The position numbers were made by a program, and so were the translations under genes. The notes beneath the pieces were generated by a model that was not told the origin of the DNA, ran no database searches, and worked only from the letters and a program-made list of their open reading frames with translations. Shown here piece by piece: positions 1 through 4,684 of a stretch of 5,547 nt of DNA. Where the stretch lies: the NCBI GenBank assembly GCA_028712575.1, contig JAQTPU010000061.1, positions 1-5,547 on the forward strand, in the 5' to 3' direction. This stretch comes from Candidatus Iainarchaeum sp. (GTDB lineage Archaea; Iainarchaeota; Iainarchaeia; Iainarchaeales; GCA-2688035). Numbering within the stretch: the first letter of the stretch is position 1; every line of letters starts with the position of its first letter.

Positions 1-1
1 A

Positions 2-538
2 GCTGAAAAAGCAATGTCTCCGGTAGTTGCCGTCTTGAAGGACAAGGCGGACATCACAGTGAATTTCATTGCGAATGTTTCGGGAGAAACACCTGAAACA
101 ATCCAGTCACTGCACGGGGCAAACGAGGCAATGGAAGATTTGAGGCAGCTTTGCATTGTGCAGGACTATGATGAACTGGCATTGTGGAAATACCTGGACA
201 AGTTCAATGCAACCTGCCCTTCATTGTACAGTGATGCGGCAGCCCTTGATGCCTGCTGGAAAAAAGCAGCACAGGACTCAAACGTTGATGCCGCAAAGAT
301 TGATTCATGCAGCAAAACAAAAGAAGCAGTGGCCCTGTTAAAGTCAAATGAAACCCTTACAACACAATACGGGGTTTCAGGAAGCCCTACAATGATAATC
401 AACGGGACGCAGGTTAATCCTGACAGGACTCCTGAAGGCTATAAGCAGGCAGTCTGCAATGCATTCAACACTGCGCCTGAAGAATGCGCACAGGTTCTTA
501 GCAGCACAAGCGCAACTGTTTCAGGAAGCTGCAGTTAA
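2..538 (+). CDS. DsbA-like thioredoxin-fold oxidoreductase, 3' part (5' end outside window)
   Basis: The frame is open to the left edge (Ala-Glu-Lys-Ala precede the first Met at 14), and the visible part begins inside a thioredoxin fold, so this is the C-terminal ~178 residues of a longer gene rather than a gene starting at 14. After the first helix (AEKAMSPVVAVLKD) comes a beta strand (ITVNFIANV), an inserted helical region, and then the signature GVSGSPTMIING. This is the cis-proline loop and following strand of DsbA/Thioredoxin_4 family proteins. The expected CxxC would lie just upstream, out of view. The helical insert and tail carry seven cysteines, in line with an exported, disulfide-bonded protein. 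The tail (SSTSATVSGSCS) is low-complexity. Likely role: thiol-disulfide exchange outside the cytoplasmic membrane. The next gene, a cysteine-rich lipoprotein, starts 30 nt downstream and is probably co-transcribed. The fold is fairly sure; whether it acts as oxidase, isomerase or reductase cannot be told. Confidence 0.82.
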   Translation, partial: AEKAMSPVVAVLKDKADITVNFIANVSGETPETIQSLHGANEAMEDLRQLCIVQDYDELALWKYLDKFNATCPSLYSDAAALDACWKKAAQDSNVDAAKIDSCSKTKEAVALLKSNETLTTQYGVSGSPTMIINGTQVNPDRTPEGYKQAVCNAFNTAPEECAQVLSSTSATVSGSCS

Positions 539-568
539 AATCAATTTAATTTTCAGGAAGGAAATAAA

Positions 569-916
569 ATGAAAAAGCAATTTTTCGTTTTATTTTCCTT
601 TTCCGTTCTATTTCTCTCTCTTGGATGCACACAACAGCCAAGCAAACAGGCCAATTCCCTTGCTCTTGAAGAGCAGGCAATGCTTGAATGCAAAAAATTG
701 TGCAATTCCGTCCTTGATTCAGCCGCTGATTTAAGCAAAGGGCCCTGCCTTGAAAACCCAATGCAGGGCTTCCCTGATTATGCCTGCGACATAGCGCACA
801 ATCCGAGGCAGGCAGTTGATGGCCTGCCAGAAAACCAGTGCAGTGCCTTTGCAGGGGGAAAGGCGGGGCATTTTGTCGAGCTTGACACTGAATGCAAATT
901 AATTAAAATCGCCTGA
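569..916 (+). CDS. Small cysteine-rich predicted lipoprotein, function unknown
   Basis: A 115-residue protein with an N-terminal export signal: Lys2-Lys3, a hydrophobic stretch (residues 5-19) and a lipobox-like LSLGC ending at Cys20, followed by a polar Thr/Gln/Ser linker. It is therefore predicted to be lipid-anchored on the outer face of the membrane. The mature part has six more cysteines (41, 45, 60, 73, 91, 109), enough for three disulfides. These sit in conserved-looking blocks: CKKLC, GPCL, YACDIAHNPRQ, ENQC, HFVELD and a final EC. The start is supported by AGGAAGG at 555-561, 7 nt before the ATG. I recall similar small Cys-rich proteins in DPANN archaea but cannot name a family. Its position directly after a DsbA-like gene suggests, by inference, that it is a substrate or partner of that oxidoreductase. 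No catalytic motif is visible. Confidence 0.8.
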   Translation: MKKQFFVLFSFSVLFLSLGCTQQPSKQANSLALEEQAMLECKKLCNSVLDSAADLSKGPCLENPMQGFPDYACDIAHNPRQAVDGLPENQCSAFAGGKAGHFVELDTECKLIKIA

Positions 917-985
917 TGCCCCTCTTTCTTTTTGGAAACAATTGCTTTTTATTCTGCAGTGGGCATGAATTGTAAGGGTGTGTTA

Positions 986-1222
986 ATGAAAAAAGTCCTT
1001 GTTTATTCCACTGACAGCTGCCCGTTCTGCACAATGGCAAAGGATTTTCTAAAAGGGCATAATGTAAAATTTGAGGAATATAATGTTGCGGAAGACCCTG
1101 AAAAGCTTGAGGAAATGTTCAAAAAATCAAAGCAGAGCGGAGTCCCTGTTTTGGACATTGCCGGCGAAATAATAATCGGCTTTGACGAATTCAAAATAAA
1201 GCAGGCGCTTGGATTAAAGTAG
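986..1222 (+). CDS. Glutaredoxin / NrdH-like redoxin
   Basis: A 78-residue single-domain glutaredoxin. It opens with strand KKVLVYST, then the redox motif Cys12-Pro-Phe-Cys15 at the start of helix 1, a second strand (VKFEEYNV, 27-34), the cis-proline loop SGVPVLDI (Pro54) and the C-terminal GFD turn (65-67) that binds the substrate thiol. The frame stays open upstream to a TTG at 932 and an ATG at 965. I chose the ATG at 986 because the fold begins right there and AGGGTG (975-980) sits before it. The protein should be cytoplasmic and pass electrons to disulfides. The next gene, only 6 nt away, is an FTR-type disulfide reductase, and class III ribonucleotide reductase genes follow. The most natural inference is that this is the redoxin that re-reduces the NrdD active-site cysteines, as NrdH does in Methanosarcina barkeri. 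A general glutaredoxin role remains possible. Confidence 0.9.
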   Translation: MKKVLVYSTDSCPFCTMAKDFLKGHNVKFEEYNVAEDPEKLEEMFKKSKQSGVPVLDIAGEIIIGFDEFKIKQALGLK

Positions 1223-1228
1223 ATTTTT

Positions 1229-1504
1229 ATGGATAAAACAGAAGAAAAAATTCTGGAAGACTCTGAAAAATATGCAAAAACCATGGGCTTTTGGCTGAAC
1301 AAGGACAAAAAAATGCTTGAAATCGTGATAGCCGCGCTTGCAAAGAAACAGGAAAAGCACGGTCGCCCCTACTGCCCCTGCAGAGTGTTTACTGGAAAAG
1401 CGGAAGAAGACGAAAAAATCGCCTGCCCATGCATTTTTCATATTGAAGAGATAAAAAAAGACGGGCACTGCAAGTGCAGGCTTTTCTTTGGAAAAAAATC
1501 TTAG
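1229..1504 (+). CDS. Ferredoxin-thioredoxin (disulfide) reductase catalytic chain, FTR/FDR type
   Basis: A 91-residue protein with the three-part cysteine signature of the FTR catalytic chain: Cys49-Pro-Cys51, Cys66-Pro-Cys68 and Cys81-Lys-Cys83. By alignment to the plant enzyme, Cys49, 66, 68 and 81 should hold a [4Fe-4S] cluster, and Cys51 with Cys83 should form the active-site disulfide beside it. The family takes single electrons from ferredoxin and reduces a thioredoxin or glutaredoxin disulfide. Two departures from the plant form are visible. The last motif is CKC instead of CHC, so the His near the cluster is Lys here, with a His at 80 just before the motif. The spacings are 14 and 12 residues instead of 16 and 8. 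The gene begins 6 nt after the glutaredoxin stop with no clear ribosome site, which suggests translational coupling. No FTR variable chain is seen, as is usual for archaeal FDR-like proteins. It probably reduces the neighbouring glutaredoxin. Confidence 0.87.
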   Translation: MDKTEEKILEDSEKYAKTMGFWLNKDKKMLEIVIAALAKKQEKHGRPYCPCRVFTGKAEEDEKIACPCIFHIEEIKKDGHCKCRLFFGKKS

Positions 1505-1505
1505 A

Positions 1506-1518
1506 GGCAAAATTTGCC
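1506..1518. repeat. Perfect inverted repeat GGCAAA-A-TTTGCC after the FTR stop
   Basis: A 13-nt inverted repeat with one central base lies immediately after the FTR stop codon (TAG, 1502-1504). As RNA it would give a 5-bp stem with a 3-nt loop. As DNA it could be a protein-binding site. Its position favours a role at the end of the grx-FTR transcript. Confidence 0.4.
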
Positions 1519-1527
1519 CAAAAACAA

Positions 1528-1555
1528 CCGCGGGAAAAGCGGATACGGATTTTTA
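1528..1555 (+). terminator. Possible hairpin-plus-T terminator after grx-FTR
   Basis: CCGC (1528-1531) can pair with GCGG (1539-1542) around a 7-nt loop. A short T-run (1550-1554) follows 7 nt after the stem. The stem is only four pairs, so this is modest. Archaeal termination relies mainly on T-runs, and stronger ones lie further on. Confidence 0.35.
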
Positions 1556-1592
1556 ATAAATGGCATGTTTAAAATTCGGATTCCATAGTTTG

Positions 1593-1645
1593 TTTTTTTT
1601 AGGTATAATGTTTTTTTCGTTTTAACAATTTTTTTTGGTTTTTTT
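1593..1645 (+). terminator. Cluster of four oligo-T tracts upstream of nrdD
   Basis: T8 (1593-1600), T7 (1611-1617), T8 (1629-1636) and T7 (1639-1645) lie in 53 nt. Archaeal RNA polymerase stops at U-rich tracts on the non-template strand, so this is a likely multi-step terminator insulating the grx-FTR unit from nrdD. The 277-nt gap 1505-1781 otherwise holds only the inverted repeats, the nrdD promoter and the palindrome listed separately. I see no further gene in it. Confidence 0.55.
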
Positions 1646-1679
1646 ATTCGGAAAGCCAAGTTGGATTTTTCCAGCGAAG

Positions 1680-1690
1680 ATTATATAAAT
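1680..1690 (+). promoter_or_regulatory. Archaeal TATA box of nrdD (ATTATATAAAT)
   Basis: The element matches the archaeal box A (TTTATATA-like) and is preceded by purine-rich CGAAG, a plausible BRE. Transcription should start about 25 nt after its centre, near 1710, leaving a leader of about 70 nt before the ATG at 1782. The identical 11-mer occurs upstream of nrdG. Confidence 0.65.
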
Positions 1691-1706
1691 GACTGAATTG
1701 TTATTA

Positions 1707-1716
1707 TTTCGCGAAA
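1707..1716. promoter_or_regulatory. Perfect palindrome TTTCGCGAAA at the predicted nrdD transcription start
   Basis: A 10-bp perfect palindrome overlaps the position where transcription should begin, given the TATA box at 1680-1690. A dimeric regulator bound here would block initiation, so it is a candidate operator. No regulator gene is visible in the window, and this is inference from position and symmetry only. Confidence 0.35.
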
Positions 1717-1769
1717 AAAAAATTGGTTTTTTTTTCAGGGTTTGTTCGCTGGTTTGCCTTTTGGGTGGC

Positions 1770-1773
1770 GGAG
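1770..1773 (+). promoter_or_regulatory. nrdD: Ribosome site deciding the nrdD start
   Basis: GGAG lies 8 nt before the ATG at 1782. No comparable site precedes the upstream in-frame ATG at 1689, which overlaps the TATA box and would add 31 residues of unrelated sequence. Confidence 0.6.
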
Positions 1774-1781
1774 TTGAGACA

Positions 1782-3803
1782 ATGGTTCAAAGGTTTTTGG
1801 AGTCTGTCAGGAAGCGCGACGGTTCAATTGCCCCTTTTGACAAAAACAGGATTACCGAGGCTATTTTTGCGGCTGCAAAGGCAGTGGGGGGCTCTGACAG
1901 GAAAACAGCCGAAATGCTGACGGAAAAAATCGTTCATTCCTTAAAGAAAAGGTTCGGCACAAAGGTTCCGGGCGTTGAGGAAATCCAGGATGTCATTGAA
2001 AAAGAGCTTATTGAGGCCGGGCATGCAAAAACAGCAAAGGCATTCATTCTTTACAGGACAAAAAGGGCAGAATTAAGGGAGTCAAGCGCTTTCCTGAAAA
2101 AAATTTCAAGCATTGTGGAGGGCTATGTTTCATTGAGCGACTGGCGTGTCCTTGAAAACAGCAATGCGGGATATTCCCTTTCAGGAATGCAGGCGCATAT
2201 TTCCGGTGCTGTTATTGCGGAATACGCCCTGAGGACTGTTTATCCTGAAGAAATTTCAAATGCCCATAGGAACGGGGACTTTCATATTCATGACCTTGGA
2301 AACGGTGTTTTCAGCGGTTATTGTGCTGGATGGTCTCTGGCCCAGCTTTTGGAAGTTGGCTTTAACGGTGTTCCCGGAAGGGTTTCTGCAAAGGCGGCAA
2401 AGCATTTTAATGCGGCTTTGGGCCAGGTGGTTAATTTTATGGGAACACTGCAGAACGAATGGGCTGGAGCACAGGCCTTTAACAGCTTTGACACTTATCT
2501 TGCACCGTTGGCTGCAAAGGACAATCTTTCCTACAGGCAGATAAAGCAGTCATTGCAGGAATTTATTTTTGCAGTGAATGCAACAAGCAGATGGGGCAAC
2601 CAGGTTCCTTTTACAAACATCACTCTTGACTGGAATGTTCCGGAAGACATGAAGGATAATCCCGTGCTTTATGGCGGGGAATATCTTGAAAACGAAACTT
2701 ACGGCGATTACCAGGATGTTGTGGAGCAGGTAAACAAGGCTTTTTTGGAAATAATGATTTCTGGGGACATGCATGGAAGGGTTTTTACTTTTCCTATTCC
2801 GACTTATAATATTACGAGGGATTTTGACTGGAATTCTGATTCTGCAAACTTATTGTTTGAAATGACTGCAAAATACGGTATTCCGTATTTCCAGAATTTT
2901 GTAAACAGCAGCCTTTCGCCGAGCGATGTGCGTTCAATGTGCTGTAGGTTACAGCTGAATTTGAAGGAGCTGAGAAGCAAGACAGGCGGTTTATTTGGTT
3001 CGGGAGATAAAACCGGAAGCATTGGCGTTGTAACAATGAATCTTCCAAAAATCGGTTATCTTGCAAAGGATGACACTGATTTTTTTGAAAGGCTGGAGCA
3101 ATTAATGTATCTTGGAAAGGAAAGCCTGGAAATCAAGAGAAAAGAGGTTTCAAAAAACATGGAAAACGGCCTGCTTCCCTGGAGCAAGCGTTATCTTGGC
3201 ACGCTTGATTATCATTTTTCAACAATCGGCCTTGTGGGAATGAATGAAGCCTGCCTCAATTTTTTTGGCGAGGGAATTGCTACAAAACAGGGAAAGGATT
3301 TTGCATTGAAAACACTTGATTTTATGAGGGAAAGGCTGCAGGAATTCCAGGAAGAGACAGGCCATATTTACAATCTGGAAGCTACGCCTGCGGAAGGCAC
3401 TTCTTACAGGCTGGCAAGGATTGACAGAAGGCTTTATCCTGAAATAAAAACAGCGGGAACAAAAGAGCCTTATTATACGAATTCAACCCAGCTGCCTGTT
3501 AATTTCACTGATGATATTTTTGAGGCTTTGCAGCACCAGGATGAACTGCAGTCCAAGTATACTGGTGGAACAGTGCTCCATGGCTTTTTGGGAGAGGCTG
3601 TTTCCGATGCAGAGGCCTGCAAAAAGCTTGTAAAAAAAATTGCGTATAATTTCAAATTGCCTTATTACACGATTACCCCGACTTTCAGTGTCTGCCCAGT
3701 TCATGGGTATGTAAAGGGAGCGCATTTCAACTGCCCGGTGGAAGTGGCTGCTGCGCAGGCACAGCAGGCAAAAATAGAGGTTCTTGAAAGGCAGAAAAAT
3801 TAA
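1782..3803 (+). CDS. nrdD: Anaerobic (class III) ribonucleoside-triphosphate reductase, large chain lacking the glycyl radical domain
   Basis: A 673-residue cytoplasmic enzyme that makes deoxyribonucleotides from ribonucleoside triphosphates without oxygen. Residues 5-100 are an ATP-cone (VRKRDGSIAPFDKNRI), the allosteric on/off domain. The catalytic barrel follows, with Cys181 in GYCAGWSL and Cys387/Cys388 in MCCRLQL, the expected sites of the reducing and thiyl-radical cysteines. Then come TGGLFG and TGSIGVVTMNLPKIGY (411-426), and GLVGMNEAC (483-491). Near the end is TPTFSVCPVHGY with Cys638 and His641, then Cys651-Pro, the first half of the usual C-terminal metal knuckle. The protein then departs from the family: in place of the second cysteine and the glycyl radical domain it has an Ala/Gln/Glu-rich, probably helical tail (653-673) and a TAA stop. 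The missing part is the next gene. I start at 1782 because GGAG precedes it and the family N-terminus begins there. Electrons probably come from the upstream redoxin pair. Confidence 0.95.
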   Translation: MVQRFLESVRKRDGSIAPFDKNRITEAIFAAAKAVGGSDRKTAEMLTEKIVHSLKKRFGTKVPGVEEIQDVIEKELIEAGHAKTAKAFILYRTKRAELRESSAFLKKISSIVEGYVSLSDWRVLENSNAGYSLSGMQAHISGAVIAEYALRTVYPEEISNAHRNGDFHIHDLGNGVFSGYCAGWSLAQLLEVGFNGVPGRVSAKAAKHFNAALGQVVNFMGTLQNEWAGAQAFNSFDTYLAPLAAKDNLSYRQIKQSLQEFIFAVNATSRWGNQVPFTNITLDWNVPEDMKDNPVLYGGEYLENETYGDYQDVVEQVNKAFLEIMISGDMHGRVFTFPIPTYNITRDFDWNSDSANLLFEMTAKYGIPYFQNFVNSSLSPSDVRSMCCRLQLNLKELRSKTGGLFGSGDKTGSIGVVTMNLPKIGYLAKDDTDFFERLEQLMYLGKESLEIKRKEVSKNMENGLLPWSKRYLGTLDYHFSTIGLVGMNEACLNFFGEGIATKQGKDFALKTLDFMRERLQEFQEETGHIYNLEATPAEGTSYRLARIDRRLYPEIKTAGTKEPYYTNSTQLPVNFTDDIFEALQHQDELQSKYTGGTVLHGFLGEAVSDAEACKKLVKKIAYNFKLPYYTITPTFSVCPVHGYVKGAHFNCPVEVAAAQAQQAKIEVLERQKN

Positions 3804-3810
3804 GAGGTGA
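3804..3810 (+). promoter_or_regulatory. Strong ribosome site (GAGGTGA) for the glycyl radical subunit
   Basis: GAGGTGA starts directly after the nrdD stop codon and ends 5 nt before the ATG at 3816. It is the best anti-Shine-Dalgarno match in the window. It shows that the small frame is translated as a protein in its own right, not only by readthrough. Confidence 0.75.
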
Positions 3811-3815
3811 AAAAA

Positions 3816-3965
3816 ATGGTTGAATGCAACAGCAAAACAGAAGTTTACAGCAGGGTAGTGGGTTACCTGCGCCCTGTCCAGGCATGGAATGCGGGCAAAC
3901 AGGAAGAATTCAGGGACAGAAAGCCTTATTCAGAGGCAAAAGCCCTTGAAAAATGCAAGGAATAA
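3816..3965 (+). CDS. Separate glycyl radical subunit of class III ribonucleotide reductase (NrdD C-terminal domain)
   Basis: A 49-residue protein that is the missing C-terminus of NrdD. After M-V-E-Cys4 it reads TEVYSRVVGYLRPVQ, then WNAGKQEEF and DRKPY. This is the NrdD glycyl radical motif, with Gly16 in R-V-V-G-Y as the residue from which the NrdG activase abstracts hydrogen. Cys4 aligns with the last cysteine of the usual CPxC pair, whose partner (Cys651) is on the large chain, so the two proteins probably share one metal knuckle. The 33 residues after the glycine are about the normal length for the family. The gene starts 12 nt after the nrdD stop and in the same reading frame, with one TAA and the bases gaggtgaaaaaa between. 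It is followed by strong T-tracts. The role is clear from the motif; physical assembly with the large chain is inferred. It is comparable in principle to the spare-part glycyl radical protein YfiD of E. coli. Confidence 0.93.
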   Translation: MVECNSKTEVYSRVVGYLRPVQAWNAGKQEEFRDRKPYSEAKALEKCKE

Positions 3966-3969
3966 AAAA

Positions 3970-4004
3970 TTTTTTTTATTTTTTAATTTCTGATTGTTTT
4001 TTTT
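3970..4004 (+). terminator. Oligo-T terminator after the nrdD operon
   Basis: T8 (3970-3977), T6 (3979-3984) and T8 (3997-4004) begin five bases after the stop codon of the glycyl radical gene. This is typical of archaeal termination, so nrdD and the small gene likely form a two-gene operon ending here. Confidence 0.65.
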
Positions 4005-4033
4005 GATTGTGCTTGTTGCCTTAACGTGTGCTT

Positions 4034-4540
4034 ATGAAGACTTTTGAAATTGATGTCAGCGGTTCGGATATTTTTGAAAAAGATTTCACAATAGTTGTTG
4101 CTGAAGAGAATAACAGTAATGTAATCCTTGCATACAAATTTACAGAACAAATTTCACGAGTTATTTTGTCGAGGCATGGTCAGAATTTATACAGATATCC
4201 GCCATCAAAGAACGGAAAAGCCAACCTGAAAGTCCGTTTGTACTGCGTTGCAATTCATTACATTTTTAAAGAACTCAAAAAAAGGCTGAAATTAACTGAT
4301 GCGTGTTTGCTTGTTTGCCGGGATTTTTCCGGGCATGAGCCGGATATACAGCAAAGTTTGGCGCATTTGCTGGAAGAAGCCTTGCATATCCAACTTGAAA
4401 TAGTTTTTACAAGGTTGCAAAAAGGCTCAATTGCGGACAGGTATGCTTTTCTAATTAGAAAAGATACACATAACAAGTTTACAAAAATGCGCATTTTAAT
4501 TAGTTTGGAAGAATTCGAAATATTTATGCAAAAAAAATAA
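4034..4540 (+). CDS. Hypothetical protein, 168 residues, between nrdD and nrdG
   Basis: I do not recognise a named family. The protein is soluble (no signal peptide or membrane segment) and alternates strands and helices: strand MKTFEIDVSGSD, strand TIVVAEEN, helix around 36-48, a polar YPPSKNGK loop, helix LKVRLYCVAIHYIFKELKKRL (65-85), strand ACLLVCRDFSGHE (90-102), helix 104-118, a late strand, and KGSIADRYAFLIRKD (130-144). Acidic residues Asp7, Asp97, Glu102 and Asp135 sit at strand ends and a late helix start, the pattern of an RNase H-like nuclease fold. That is only a suggestion. I prefer ATG 4034 over GTG 4028; neither has a ribosome site, and the leader may be very short. Arginine codons are more mixed than in neighbouring genes (CGA, CGT, CGG and CGC besides AGG/AGA), hinting at a different history. 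It has its own terminator-separated unit, and a functional tie to the nrd genes is unproven. Confidence 0.75.
   Translation: MKTFEIDVSGSDIFEKDFTIVVAEENNSNVILAYKFTEQISRVILSRHGQNLYRYPPSKNGKANLKVRLYCVAIHYIFKELKKRLKLTDACLLVCRDFSGHEPDIQQSLAHLLEEALHIQLEIVFTRLQKGSIADRYAFLIRKDTHNKFTKMRILISLEEFEIFMQKK
4530..4540 (-). terminator. Oligo-T terminator of the small RNA (- strand)
   Basis: On the - strand the sequence reads TTA followed by eight T, starting two bases after the closing stem of the RNA. On the + strand the same bases are the last Lys codons and stop of the hypothetical gene, so the RNA 3' end would overlap that gene's 3' end by a few bases. Confidence 0.5.
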
Positions 4541-4622
4541 TTTGTGGTCGGGCACCTGACGGTTGAACCCTAGTTTGCCCTCAGGACTGGTTACCTGCCG
4601 AACGCCCTAGCACCAACCACAT
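4541..4622 (-). ncRNA. Probable structured small RNA, unknown family
   Basis: This GC-richer island stands in AT-rich surroundings and reads best on the - strand. Its ends pair perfectly: TGTGGT (4621-4616) with ACCACA (4548-4543). Inside, CCTGA (4585-4581) can pair with TCAGG (4559-4555), and GGGC (4607-4604) with GCCC (4553-4550). On the - strand a TATA-like TTAAATA (4649-4643) lies about 25 nt before the 5' end, and a run of eight T (4537-4530) follows the closing stem. So promoter, closed fold and terminator agree on one strand. The RNA would be about 80-90 nt, divergent from nrdG and tail-to-tail with the hypothetical gene. It contains GGGTTCAACC, like a T-loop, but the flanks do not form a tRNA T-stem or acceptor. 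An ACA near the 3' end leaves an H/ACA guide possible, but I see no clear kink-turn. Part of the - strand (GCTAGG, GTTCGGC, GTAACC) recalls archaeal SRP RNA, but the length is far too short. Confidence 0.6.
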
Positions 4623-4642
4623 AATGTATGTATGTAAAGATG

Positions 4643-4649
4643 TATTTAA
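4643..4649 (-). promoter_or_regulatory. TATA box of the small RNA (- strand, TTAAATA)
   Basis: The box centre (4646) is 25 nt from the first base of the closing stem (4621), the standard archaeal spacing. The segment between contains three tandem ATGT units (4624-4635, + strand). Confidence 0.5.
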
Positions 4650-4673
4650 GGTTGAGTACGTATATACTAATAT

Positions 4674-4684
4674 ATTATATAAAT
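4674..4684 (+). promoter_or_regulatory. Archaeal TATA box of nrdG (ATTATATAAAT)
   Basis: The same 11-mer as before nrdD. The predicted start of transcription, about 25 nt from the centre, is near 4705. This leaves a leader of about 14 nt that just includes the ribosome site at 4707-4711. CTGAA follows the box in both genes (after 2 nt at nrdD, 1 nt at nrdG). Confidence 0.6.

Noticed and set aside
917..985. Separate promoter for the glutaredoxin gene (CTTTTTATTC near 942-951)
   Set aside because: The match to an archaeal TATA box is poor. The gene may be read from upstream or from this weak site; the sequence does not decide.
1604..1609. TATAAT as a bacterial -10 box
   Set aside because: Everything else indicates an archaeal host, and the motif sits inside a T-tract cluster with no good -35 partner.
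1689..1781. Longer nrdD start at ATG 1689 adding 31 residues
   Set aside because: That ATG overlaps the end of the TATA box, has no ribosome site, and the extra residues do not resemble an ATP-cone N-terminus. ATG 1782 has GGAG at 8 nt.
3801..3815. Split nrdD as a simple nonsense or frameshift error
   Set aside because: The frames already agree, and about 28 extra codons besides the stop separate the two cysteines. The small gene also has its own strong ribosome site. A single sequencing error cannot produce this.
3726..3818. Intein or intron remnant at the nrdD break
   Set aside because: The inserted segment is far too short and lacks the intein ends (Cys/Ser start, His-Asn before the junction), and there is no endonuclease. 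The stop is TAA, so pyrrolysine readthrough is also excluded.
4541..4622. tRNA, permuted tRNA or SRP RNA
   Set aside because: GGGTTCAACC resembles a T-loop but its flanks do not pair as a T-stem, and there is no D-arm or anticodon arm. SRP-like words are present but the S domain and about 200 nt are missing.
4655..4668. Palindrome-like AGTACGTATATACT (with perfect GTATATAC) before the nrdG TATA box as an operator
   Set aside because: The arms are short and built of A/T-rich steps that are expected by chance in this promoter region.
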